Source of the DNA: Pelecanus crispus
Taxonomy: Eukaryota; Chordata; Aves; Pelecaniformes; Pelecanidae
Assembly: GCF_030463565.1 (NCBI RefSeq)
Contig: NC_134649.1
Coordinates: forward strand, 37,597,044-37,661,043
Direction of reading: 5' to 3'
Length of the DNA: 64,000 nt
Under the pieces are notes generated by a model. The model was not told the DNA's origin. It did not search any database and saw only the letters and a program-made list of their open reading frames with translations. Below, piece by piece: positions 34,201 through 46,200 of this stretch. Numbering within the stretch: position 1 is the first letter of the stretch; every line of letters starts with the position of its first letter. Made by a program: the position numbers and the translations under genes.

Positions 34201-37200
34201 CAAACCTGGAGACAGGGGCCCCCGGGTAAGTGCGGGTCCGGTGGGCACCCCGGGGTGGGCAAGATGCCCAGTGGCCTTGGGCTGGCTCCCGCTAATGCAC
34301 ACCCTCCCTCTGCTGCCATCCAGGGCCTCCCCGGCTACCGTGGCCCCCCCGGGGAGAAGGGCGACTCAGGGGACCCGGGTCCCGAAGGCAGGAACGTGAG
34401 TACCACTTCGTGTGCACGTACTGCCCCGCGGGCACCCACCACCTCAGCAACCCCATTGCCCTGCACCCACCCCTACCCCATGGGTACCCTCCACCCCGTG
34501 GGACCCACCGCCCCATGGGTCCCCTGTCCCCTCCTCCCCTCACCCTGTCCCTCTCTCCGGCAGGGCAGCCCCGGAGCACCAGGCAGCAAGGGTGACCGCG
34601 GGGAGCCGGTGAGTGACACTGGTGGGGGGGCGCGGGGTCACCCGCCTGGCCCCCACCCCGGAGCCAGCTCTGCCCTGCCTGGGGCCGTGCCAGCTCCCCT
34701 TAACCCGCTTCCCTCGCCCTTCTTTCAGGGGCTTCCCGGACCCCCAGGACGAAGCGTAAGCTCTGCCCCCACCCCTCTCCCTGCCCATGGCCAGTGCCCA
34801 GCCCCATGCGCTCTGACGGCCCCTCTCTGCCCCACAGGTCGACGTGGGGCTCGGAGGACTAGGGGAGAAGGGCGAGAAGGTAATGAGTGGGTCCCCTGGG
34901 ATGCTTGTGGTGGGCTGCCCTGTGCTGTCCCCCACCGGGCTCTGGCTGTGTGCTGGGGTCCCAGTACACCAAGCCCTCCCTGCCCAAAACAGCCCCTGCC
35001 ATGTGGATCTGATATGCACTGTGGCCGACACATGGGATGCGGGGGGCACGTGGGATGCGGGGGGCACATGGCATCAGGGGGCACATGCAATCCGGAGGCA
35101 CGTGGGCTCACGCCCCTGAGTGGTGCTGGGAGGAGGGTGATGAGACAAAAGGTCCCTGCAGAGCTGAGATCCTCGAAGGAGCTGGCGTGCTCATGGCTCC
35201 CCAGCCCCGCAGAGATCCCACAGCAGTACCGCATGCTCTGGGTGCTCCATTTTTACAAGTCAGCTCAGGCTTGAGGCAGTTTTGGCCACAGGTTGTGCTC
35301 TGTGGGGTGCTGGAGGGTGCCTCGGTCCCCAGCCATAGCCAGTGCCTTCCCCCCGGCTCGGCTGGCTCTTTTTTCAGCCCATGCCCATATTTTCAGACCT
35401 TTGCTATTATACCACCCTTAAACCACACAGCATAAGCAGAGGTGCTCAGCACGGGCTCTGGCATGGGCTCAGCATGGGTGTTTGCGCTGGCAGTGGGGCA
35501 GTACCCTCTAACCAATGGTGCCCTTCCCTGGCAGGGAGACCCCGGGGACCCCGGTGAGGACGGTGCAAAGGGTGCCCGGGGTGACACCGGCTCCCCTGGC
35601 CTGCCTGGAGAGAGGGTAGGTGCCTGGTCTCTGGTGCGGGAGGCGGCAGGAGAGCAGGACGGGCAATGTTCTGTGGGAGAGCCAGGAGTCCTGGTGTGCA
35701 GGGGGCAGTCGGCGAGCACCCAGGACCCCCCGTTTTCCTCCCATACCCCACTGCTGAGTGTGTCTCTCTCTTGCAGGGCGCGGAGGGCCCCCGTGGCCCT
35801 GCTGGTGCACGGGTGAGTGCCCCCTTCCCCACGAGGGGCTGAGCGGGGGGGTCTGCGCCCTGCTCTGCTCCCGTTCAGTGGCGATAATGCTCACTCCTCT
35901 TCCCACCCCGCAGGGTGACCCTGGGGACCGAGGCCTGCCAGGAGAGAAGGTGAGGGGGCTGGGAGCTGGGGGCTGCCCCACAGCACCCCTGTCCTGCCCC
36001 ATGGCTTCAGCCCTCCTGCCCTGCTCTCTTACAGGGGGACCGTGGCCCACCGGGGCTGGATGGCCGCAATGGGCTGGAAGGCAAACCTGGGCCCCCAGGC
36101 CCCGCTGGGCTGCGGGTGAGTGTGGTCCAGGGTGGGGGGCACAGCTGCCCCCGGGCACTGTGGGTGGGCGCTGCAGGATGGAGGCGTGATGGGGCAGGAG
36201 GAGTTGCCCCCCTGGACACCCTCTGCTCTGGGCTGAGGATGCTCGTGGGGGCCCCATGGCAGGGTGAGGATGTCCCTGCCCTCACCTCCTCTTTGTCTGC
36301 AGGGGGACCCAGGGAAGCAGGGGGACCCCGGCCGGGACGTAAGTATCTCTGGGGAGGGCGCATTTAGGTTGTGCTCCCACTGGGGCGATCACACTTGCAA
36401 GGGACCAATATCCTGTCCTGTGCTCCTTGGTCTGGGGCAGTGCAGCGGGGCCATCCTCCATCCCTGCCACGCTCCTTCCTCCCAGAGCTGGCTGGGGGAG
36501 GCAGGCACTCTGCTCCCCTGTGCTCCCCTGTGCTCCCCTGTGCTCCCGTCTCCTTTCCCCACAGGGGCTGCCTGGGCTGCGTGGGGATCAGGGACCGCCT
36601 GGCCCCGTGGGCCCCCTGGGACCACCCGGCGTCCCTGTAAGTACTGGCCACCCTGTGCCCTGGGGACTCATCCTGCCCCATGCCCTCTGCAGTCAGTCCC
36701 AGCCGGCTCCGTCTGCTGGGGCTCGCCCCGTGCTCAGCTCCCTGCTGTGCACTGGGGCCGTGGTGGGGCCCAGGGACCCCCAGCTGCCGGTGCCGGGGGA
36801 AGCACCGGGGGGGCTCTCTCACTGCCTCTTCTTCCTCCCAGGGCAAACCCGGCGACGACGGCAAACCCGGCCTCAGCGGCAAGAATGTGAGTAGGGGGAG
36901 CCTGGCTGGGCTTTGGGCCTCGCCCAGGTGTCCTGAGGGCTGGTGATCCCAGTCCAACATAAAGATGAGGGGGGCATGCTGCAAAGGGCCCCTGCACTCT
37001 GAGCTGTGCCCGCGGTGCCTGTCCCCATCCTGTGTGGTGCCCGTGCCAGGGGTAGCTGGGGCGGTCGAGCTTGGCGCTGACTGGCAGTCTGTGTCCCCAG
37101 GGAGAAGACGGGACACCGGGAGAGGATGGGAGGAAGGTAAGGAGCCAAGCCCCGGGTGGTCCCTGTGCGGCCTCTGCACAGTTACCACACACCCGGTGAC

Positions 37201-40200
37201 TTTTCCTTGCCCGGGTCCAGGACTGTCATTTTGGGGCAGCATTCCTCTAACTAACTCCTTTCCCTCCTGGTTAGGGTGACAAAGGTGACGCAGGACCCCC
37301 TGGCAGAGATGTGAGTACCTCCCCGCAGAGGAGTGTGGTGATGGGGGGTGGTGGGTACATGCCCCCAGTGGGTACAGATCTGGGTGCCTGGGTGCTGGGG
37401 GTGACGCTGCTCTCTTGGCAGGGCCACAGCGGTGCCAAGGGTGAGCAGGGGGACAGAGGTGTGCCAGGCCCCCTCGGCCCCCCTGGACTCCCTGGTGTCC
37501 CGGGGCAGGTCGGCCCCCCAGGCCAGGTACGTAGTCCTCAAGCCCACGGTGCCACCCAGCACCAGACCCTGGAGTCCGGGCTGCTGTGGGGCAGGCAGGA
37601 CCCCTGCCCACGGCTCCCTTGGGGCACTGCCCCATGTCCTTGGGTGCTGAGTGCCATTGTGTCCCCTCTGTGTTTTCCAGGGCTTGCCAGGCCTCCGTGG
37701 GGTGGCCGGACCAAAGGTAGGTGTGCCTCTGCCCCCAAGCCCCCCAAGGCAAAGGTCTGAGGGACCCCATGCCAGAGGGGACGAATCCTTGGTGGGACTC
37801 CCTGCCCCCAGGCTGTCAGGGCTGGACCCTGGCACAGGAGTTGGGGCCAGGCAGCCTGGCTCTGCCCCCCCGACGCCTTTGCTGTGTTTCAGGGGGACCC
37901 GGGGGAGCCCGGACTGCAAGGGGAGCCGGTGAGTACCCAGGACCGAGCCTGACAAGCTGTGAGCACCCCAGGGTGGTGGCAACCATAGCCCCTGCCCAGG
38001 CAGCACCAGCAGTGTTAACTCTGAAACCTACTGAGGGCAGCATCAGCACTGCTCGCCTCACCCACTTCACATCTGTACCTCTTTGCATTCCCTCTCCTTG
38101 CAAACCTAGGGGCGACCTGGCAACCCTGGAGCACGCGGAGATCCTGGGACTTCAGTGGTGAGTCCCCCCCTGACCTCCTGACCTGCTGGGCTGGGACGTC
38201 AGCGCTGGGGGACAGAGGACCCTCCACAGCCCCCATGGTGGGAGCAAGCCAACACCCACTTATTTTTTTAATGTCTTTTTTTTTTTTTTTCAGAACATTG
38301 AACGTAGCCTGGAAGCACTTGGCATCAAGGTACGTAGTCCCTGGCTGTTGGGCTGGGGGCTGTTCCTGCCACGCGGCAGCAGGAGGGGGGACATGGGAGG
38401 TGGTACAAGACCCGAGCAACCTGGGATGGGTTGGTGGGGCCGTGAGGTGCTGCCACGCTGGCTTGCACTGACCCCCTGACCAGTGGCTCTTTCCTCCCTC
38501 CCAGGTTTCATCCCTGAAGGAGCTCACGGGTGCCTACGATGGGAGCTCAGACTCATTTCTGCCAGTGTCCGAGCGGCTGCGGGGCCAGAAAGGCAGCCAG
38601 GGGGAGCCAGGAGAGAGGGGACCTCCAGGCCGAGAGGTGAGCGGAGCAGGGCTCGATGCCATGCCCAAACACGCTGCCCCTGCTCCCCCTGCTCCCCCTC
38701 ACCCGGGCTGGTGGGGGGGCCCCCGCAGCTGGTTCAACCCTGGGATGCTCAGGGGGACCAGAGAGCCCTGGCACAGGGCTGGTTCTGGCAGTACGGCGTT
38801 ATATTTTGCAGGGTTCCTTAGGCTTCCCCGGCGAGCGAGGACCCAAAGGTGACAAGGGGGACCCAGGTGCCCCTGGCCCCGAGGGCCCCACAGGCCGTGC
38901 TGTGGGTGAGCGGGGTCCCGAGGGGCCGCCCGGGCAGCCAGGGGAGCCTGGCAAACCGGGCATCCCTGGGGTGCCGGGCCGGGCCGGGGAGCTGGGGGAG
39001 GCCGGGCGGCCCGGCGAGAAGGTGAGTTTGTGCGGAGGGGTAGGGCGAGGGCTGGGGACCCTGGTCCAGGGACTTGGGGACAGCCCCGTGATGGCCACCG
39101 CGTTGTTTTCCCAGGGCAACCGGGGCGAGAAGGGCGACAGGGGCGAGCAGGTGAGCTGGGATAGGGACACAGTCCCCTCTGTCCCTCATGTGCTATGCAC
39201 CTCTCGGCGGGGATGGGGTGCTCTCCAAGGGGCAGGGGGATGCCCTGTGGGGGCCAGGAGTGGCTGCATCAGGATGGCTCTGCTCCCCGGTGCCCTACTG
39301 TCCCTTTGATGCTCAACCTATTTTTCTCCCCACCCCAGGGCAAGGACGGCTTGCCGGGCCCCCCAGGGCCCCCAGGGCCCAAGGTAGGTGATGGCTGCTG
39401 CTGGGGACTGTCCCTAAGGGGTGCCAGCCTGCACCTCCGGTGATGGATGGCCACATCCAGTCCCCTGGCATAGGAGCCTGGGGAGGGCTGTGCCCCTGGG
39501 GGGACCTTCCTGGGGTCCCCTGGGTGCCGGCCCTGACTGCACCGTGCCCGCAGGCAGACGTGGTGGAGGGCAGCCTGATGGGCCTCCCGGGTGAGCGCGG
39601 CCCCACCGGACCCAAGGGAGCAAAGGTGCGTGGCTGGGCAGAGAGGTGTGGGGCAGCCAAGGTGACCCGAGCTGGGGACAGTGTGATGAGCTGGGACTGA
39701 GGATGTGGCAAGGCAGCCATCCCCAGGGGGGCAGTGAGGGCTGATGGCATCTGTCTTCTCCCCAACACAGGGCGAGCCGGGAGCTGAGGGCGAGCAGGGA
39801 CCCAAAGGAGATAAGGTCTGCGGTCGTAAGTCTCCCGCTGCCAATGGGGCAGCCCCATGGAGCAAAGCCCTGTGTGGGGGCACTGCTGGGGGCACCCCTT
39901 TTTGGGTGTCAGCAGACCCTGGGGAGGGACGGGAGGGTCCCTGCCTCTTCTATGACCCTGCGCCTGTCCCCGCTGCAGGGTGAAGGTGGCCCGCGGGGTG
40001 GGCGAGGGGAGCCCGGCGAGAAAGGCAGGGACGGCACCCCGGTGAGTACTGCACTGTCCCCCCACCTGGCACTGACCTTGGACCCCTGCCTGGCACTGAC
40101 CCCATCCCTGTCTCTTGCTCCAGGGTCTCCCGGGTGAGAGAGGGCTGGCCGGCCCCGAGGGGAAGCCGGTGAGTGGGGACATGGTGGGTGGATGTGGGCT

Positions 40201-43200
40201 GGGACAGGGGGAAGGTCCTGTGGTCCCACACCAGCCACCACCAGCACCAGTGGGAGCATACATGTCTTATTCACCTCCTTTCCTGCCCTGTGCAGGGCCC
40301 GCAGGGCTTTAGGGGGCCTCCCAGCCCCTCCAACCTCTAAATACCCTGGGCTGGGTACCGCACACTGGGAATGGGCAGCATCCCTGGGGGGCAGGCAGGG
40401 CTGCTTGGGGGTGGCGGGCTCCCACTCACCCACCGGCTCTGATGTGGTTCTTTGCAGGGCTTGCCAGGCTTCCCCGGCGTGCTGGGACGCCCGGTAAGTG
40501 TCTGCCCACCCCACCACGTCACTGTGCCCCCCACCTCAGCGTGCAGCTGGGGGCTCCTGGCCACAGGGGTGGGGTGAAGCTGTGGGGCCACCCTCCTGGC
40601 TGGGTGAGCACTTGGCCCCAGGCGTCTTGCCAGGAGCTGGCCAGGCTTGTCCTCACTTGGCATGGGTGCTTACCAGAGCTGCTGGCTCTGTTTGGGTCTC
40701 CTCTCCCAGGGGACATCCCCGTGCACCCCTCAGGGAAAACCCATCCCTCCTGTGACCCCATCTCTTCCTCCCTTCAGGGTAGCCAGGGAGACCCAGGACC
40801 CCCAGGACCTCCGGTAAGGAGCCACCCCACGCCACATGCAGGGGACTGTCATGCAAGGGGGACGTCAGCCGGGGCAGGCGTCCTCCCAGGGAGCAGGGAA
40901 GGGTGGCAGTGCTGGGACCGTGCTGGCCAACTGCCCCCTCCCCATCTTGTGCCTCCAGCAAGCACCACCCCAAAATAACATCCCCTTGTCCCCTGCAGGG
41001 CAACGCCGGCCCGCCAGGGACACAGGGCCCAGCTGGGATCAAGGTATGGCATCGGCACTGGCATCATCATGTCCGACCTGGCAGAGGAAAGCGGTGCCTT
41101 GCCAGATTTGGGGGCTGGAGGGAGGGCTGCATTTCAGGACATTTTGGGCTGGAGGGAGGGACATTTCTGGCTGGCCACCCTCCTGGATCCAGCCAGCCCT
41201 GGGGAACAGCCCCATGGCAGGCACGGGGACGTGACTGTGACCGCGGTGGCCAGTGGGTCGGGGCAGTGGGACTAACGCAGGCACTGTCTTTGCAGGGCGA
41301 TCCAGGGGAACCTGGCTCCGGCATCCGGGTGAGCACCCTCCCCTCCAACACCCACCTGGTCCCTGCAAACCATCCAGTCCCCCCAAAGCTGTTTGGCTCT
41401 GCTGCCATGCACCTTCCCGCAGGGGCTGCCAAGGTCCTGGCTGTGCCAGGGCAGCGTGCCATCCCCTCTCTGATGCGGCTGTTTCCATTGCAGGGCTTGC
41501 CTGGTCCCCAGGGCAGCGTGGGGCTGCCCGGCCCTCCTGGCCCCCCTGGCCCAGGGGTAAGTATTTGCAGCCGCCCCCTCCCCGACCTGCTCCTTGGCCA
41601 TTCCTGGTGCCTGGGCTGCCGCTTGATTTCTGCTCCTGTCTGCCTTGCAGGGCCCACCGGGTGTTCCTGGGCTGCCAGGACAAGTGGTGAGTGTGTTGTC
41701 CCCCCATGCCCGGCTGCCATCCGTGTGGGCACTTAGGGCTGCTTGGGGGCTGCGGGACCCCTGTGCCCCAGCCCTGCTCTTACTGCCCACAGGGGGAGAG
41801 TGGCAAGCCAGGCGTGCCAGGCAGGGACGGTGTGCCAGGGAAGGACGGCGAGGCAGGGATGCCTGGGAAGATGGTATGTTGCTGCTTACCCTGTCCAGTC
41901 CCAGCAGGAGCCCCACGGGGCTCAGCCTGTGGTGTCTGCACTGAGGCTGAGGGCTGTGCTGCTTGTGCCAGGGCATGCCAGGACCTTCAGGCCCTGCAGG
42001 TCCCAAGGGAGAGCCAGGGGATGCTGGAGCCCCAGGGCAGGTGAGTGCAGAGCTGCCTCTGCAGTGGCCAGGAGCTTCCCCAGCATTCCTGGGCAGGGAT
42101 GAGGGGGAGCATTCCCATGCAGCCCTGCTCACCTGCCCCCTCTCTCCTCTGTGCCCCAGGCCATCACCGGCCCTCCTGGAGCCAAAGGCGAGAAGGTAAG
42201 GAGCCAGCGTGCGAGGCGGGGGGACCCCTCCACCCCAGCTGCTGCCAAAGCCACCAGGGCTGGGGCGGGCAGGAGTCCGCAGGGTGCTGGTACCTGCTGC
42301 GGGCATGCCTGAGCACCCCTGTGTTGCTGCAGGGCGAACCGGCGCTGCTGGAGGGTGTGCTGCTGGGAGAACCCGTGAGTTGGCCCCATTAACCTCATGC
42401 CCCCCATTAACCTTATCCCTCCTACCATCACGCTCTGCCTTCTGGGGGGCGAGGCAGGCCTGTGGCTGCCCCTCCTCCCCTAACCCCGTTCTCCCATCGC
42501 CAGGGCTCCAAGGGTGACCGAGGCTTGCCAGGCCCCAAGGGCGAGAAGGTGAGTGCTGCCCCAGGGGGTGGTGGGAGGGGGCCGTGGGGGCCCTGGGCAC
42601 CCTGGCTGCCTGGCCACAGCAGGCAGATCCCACTGCAGCTGCTCCCCCCGTGCATCATCACACACCCCTGATTTTTGCTTGCTAGGGGGAGCCGGGACGA
42701 TTCGGGGAGCCAGGAGATCCTGGGGAAGATGTGAGTAGGAGGCACATGGGGGGCCGGGGGGCGGATGCTGGGGGCAGCGGATGCTGTTGGGGGTGGTGGG
42801 ACCTGTGCCCTCATCACCTACCACCCAGCCCTTCCCGGTGGCTTGGTGTCTTCACAGGGAGCCAAGGGGTCCTCCGGAGCTAAAGGGGAGAAGGTACGTG
42901 TCCCCTGCTCCCAGGGGTGCTCCCCAGCCCTGGGGGGCCGTTCCGGGTGGCACAGTGTCCCTGGCACCCCTGTGCCTGCCAGCCAGGGGATGTGCCACGC
43001 GCTCTCTCTGCCATGATGTAGGGATCACCGGGTGTCGGTGTGCGGGGACCGCCAGGACAAGATGGGCCTCCGGGTTTGAAGGTAACCCCTGTGCCCACGT
43101 CACCCTGGCTCTCTCCACATCCCTGATGCCCGGGTGCTGCCCTGGCTTGGCTGGCCGAGGGAGAAGCATGCTCCTGAGGGGCTGTTTTCATGGGCCCCAT

Positions 43201-46200
43201 CTTTTTTCTCCCTGCTTCAGGGTGACATTGGCTTGCCAGGACTACCAGGACCCCCAGGCTCAGCAGGCATTGCTGGGACGCCGGGACAGCTGGGCCTGAG
43301 AGGGGACAATGGGCAGCCTGGCCCGCCGGGTCCCCCAGGAGAGAGGGTAAAGGCTACAACCAGCACCTGGCCTCACTGGTCCCAGTGACCCTGGACCCTT
43401 GGGCAGCATCAGTCCCTGCAAGCCCCATTGCCTCCCAGCCACAGTCCCTACCTGCTCACCAGTGTTTCCCTGACAGGGTTTGATCGGCTTTCCCGGGAGA
43501 GATGGCACCCCTGGACCACCGGGACCTGCAGGGCCCCCAGGGCCAGCCGTGAGTATGGGGCTCCAATGCCACAGCGTTCTTGGGGTGCAGGCTCTGCCCT
43601 GGCTCTCCCACTGGCTTGGGCAGAGTGACGGGGACCCACCCTGCACCTTCCCAGCCCCTGGGGCTGAGAGTTGCCGGGGGCTCCGGCACGGGAGCAGGAC
43701 CTGCTGTGGGAGCCCCAGGGATGCTTCATGGGGTGCCTGGCATCACCTTCCTCCCATGGCTCACTCACCCCTCTCCTTTCTTTTAGGGCATACAAGGGGC
43801 CTCTGGCCTGAAGGGTGACAAGGTAGGATGGGGGGCAGCCCTATAGCATGAGGGGTGTGGGGCTGCTCCTCCTGTGGGGTGTCCCTGCTGCAGCCAGCCC
43901 CCAGGGGATGCTTAGCCCACTCTGGATGGTGGCACACGGGAGCCTGCTCTGTGCCAGGCACCCGAGGAGGTGGTGGGGACTGTGGGGTGTCCCCTGGCAC
44001 AGTGAGGGACATGGCATGGCTGGGAGGAGTGGTGGGCAGCAAGGAGAGGGATGAGCTCTTGCCTTCCCCTGGCAGGGTGCGCCGGGGGCCGGGCTGCCGG
44101 GAGCCAGAGGCGAGCGTGGAGACCCAGGGCCACGGGTAGGTACTGCCACAGCCCCCAGTGTCCCCGCCACAGCCCCCCATGTCCCCACCACCAGGAATGG
44201 GAAATCCCATGGTGCCAGCCCTGAGGGCATGGCAAGCCAGAGCCGTGCCTGTCCCTGGGGTGGGGTGATGCTGGGGGTGCCCCCATCCCAGACCTCCGTC
44301 TCACATCCCTTTCTTCTTACAGGGTGAAGATGGGCGCCCAGGGCCAGAAGGGGATCGTGGGCTGGCGGTAAATACCCCCCTCCCCAGCTGCACCCCTGTC
44401 CAGGCCCCTCCCTGACCACCCCTCTCCTCTCTCCTGCAGGGTTTGCCTGGGAACCGGGGGGAGCGTGGGGACAAGGTAAGGGACTCTGGGGGCTGGGGAG
44501 CTGGAGGGGGGTGACTGATGCACCCCCAGGGATTGGGGTCCCCAGGGAGGTGCTGCCTACTCCCCGCCGTGCATCCTTGCAATATCTCACTGTCTCCCCT
44601 TCTTTACAGGGAGATGCTGGGGCCCCAGGGCCCAAAGGAGACAAGGTGAGTCCCCGGAGTTGGGGGCAGCAGGAGGGAGCACAGCAGTGCTGGTCCCCCC
44701 GCTCACACCCACCTCTCTCCTTCGGGTGTGCAGGGCGATACTGCAGTGGTGGAGGGGCCTGCCGGAGCGCGGGGCAGCAAGGGGGAGCCGGTAAGAGATG
44801 TCCCCATCCTCCCTGTCCCCCTCTGCGTCATCCCTCTTGTCCTGATGGGCTGGGGCCCTCCTGTGCATCGCCCTCCCCAAAGCCCTGCCTGCCCTGTTCC
44901 TGGCGCAGGGCAGCTCCCAGCCCTGCGGGTTTGATCCTGCACCCCCTCTCCCGAGTGACACAGGACAGCCCCCCCCACCTCTGTCTGCCAGAAGAGCTCG
45001 GGGTGCTTCTTGCTGCCCAGGGACTCTCCCTCGCAGAGCACGTTGTTCCCTCTCCTTCAGCCACCCTACGGACCCCTGTGTCCCTGCCCCAGGGAGTTCT
45101 GTCCTCCCCACCCCGATGTGTGACTGAGCATCTCCCCATCCCCTGACCCCTTTCTGTGTTTCCCCTTTTGCAGGGAGAGCGTGGCCTGAAGGGCACAGAA
45201 GGGGACAAGGGGGACAAGGGGGAGCAAGGCATGCCTGGAGAGAAGGTACAGTGCTGGAGGATCTTGTGCGGGGTTGGGGGGCTGCTGGGCTGTTGCAGGG
45301 GGCCATGGAGGGCTGTTGACAGGGCAATGGACAGAGGGACCAGGGCATGATGGCATCCCTGTGCCCCATGTGCTGGTGCTTGTGGGCACCCTGGCATGGT
45401 GCTCAGCACCCCAGCAGGGGAAGCTGCTGGAGCCGGCCTTGGAGGTTGCTGTGGCCATGCCATGGCCAGAGCTCTCCCTCCTGCCCTGTGTTGATTTGGG
45501 TTTCTGCTTGCAGGGGGCGAGGGGTGAGCAAGGTGAGAAGGGCTCCACGGGCTTCCCCGGGGCACGCGGCCCTGGAGGGCAGAAGGTAAGGAGCTGGGCA
45601 CCCCCCACTGCTGGGGGGGGTGCTGGGGGCACCATCCCCCTCGCCTGCCCTGACCAATGCGTTTGCCTTCCCCAGGGAGAGGTTGGAGTGTCAGGAGAGC
45701 CTGGCGAGCCGGTGAGGAGCCGCGTCTCGGTGCCGCTGCCACCCCGCCGTGGGGCAGGAGCGGACCCCCGTCATGCTGTGTGCTCTTCTGCAGGGCCAGC
45801 CTGGCCGCAACGGGATCCCCGGAGCCCGGGGAGAGAAGGGTGACATGGGACCCCTGGGCATGCGTGGCCCCAAGGTAGGTTGGCCCCTCTGCCTGCCGGT
45901 GCTCTCCTGGCCAGGACCCACGCCGGCTTGGCGTGGCTCTGACTCCCCTCCTCATCCTCACAGGGTGACCGGGGCATGAAAGGCGCCTGCGGCATCAATG
46001 GGGACAAGGGCGAGAAGGTGAGTGGGTGCCCGTGGGGTGCCGCAGGAGCCTGGATGTTGCCTGGAGGCTGCGGCCCTTTGGATCCCCTCCACCAGCCGGG
46101 GGGAGCAGGGAGACAGCTGAGGCCAGAGCTCAGCCCCACGGCAGGGGCACAGGGTCCCCTCCTCTGCCTATGGCTCAGGGGTGAGCACTGAGGGTCGCAG

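Larger units (their letters stand above)
33266..37928 (+). other. COL7A1: COL7A1: collagen helix, part 2 (22 exons)
   Basis: Exons: 33266-33337, 33418-33477, 33609-33644, 33844-33924, 34074-34109, 34181-34225, 34324-34395, 34564-34608, 34729-34755, 34838-34879, 35535-35615, 35777-35812, 35914-35949, 36035-36115, 36303-36338, 36565-36636, 36842-36886, 37101-37136, 37275-37310, 37422-37526, 37681-37716, 37893-37928. Segments such as [28 protein letters not shown] and GEDGRK align by eye with the human helix. The helix carries many charged EKGD/ERGE triplets, typical of type VII. A short break, [15 protein letters not shown], falls at 34755-34879. Confidence 0.88.
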
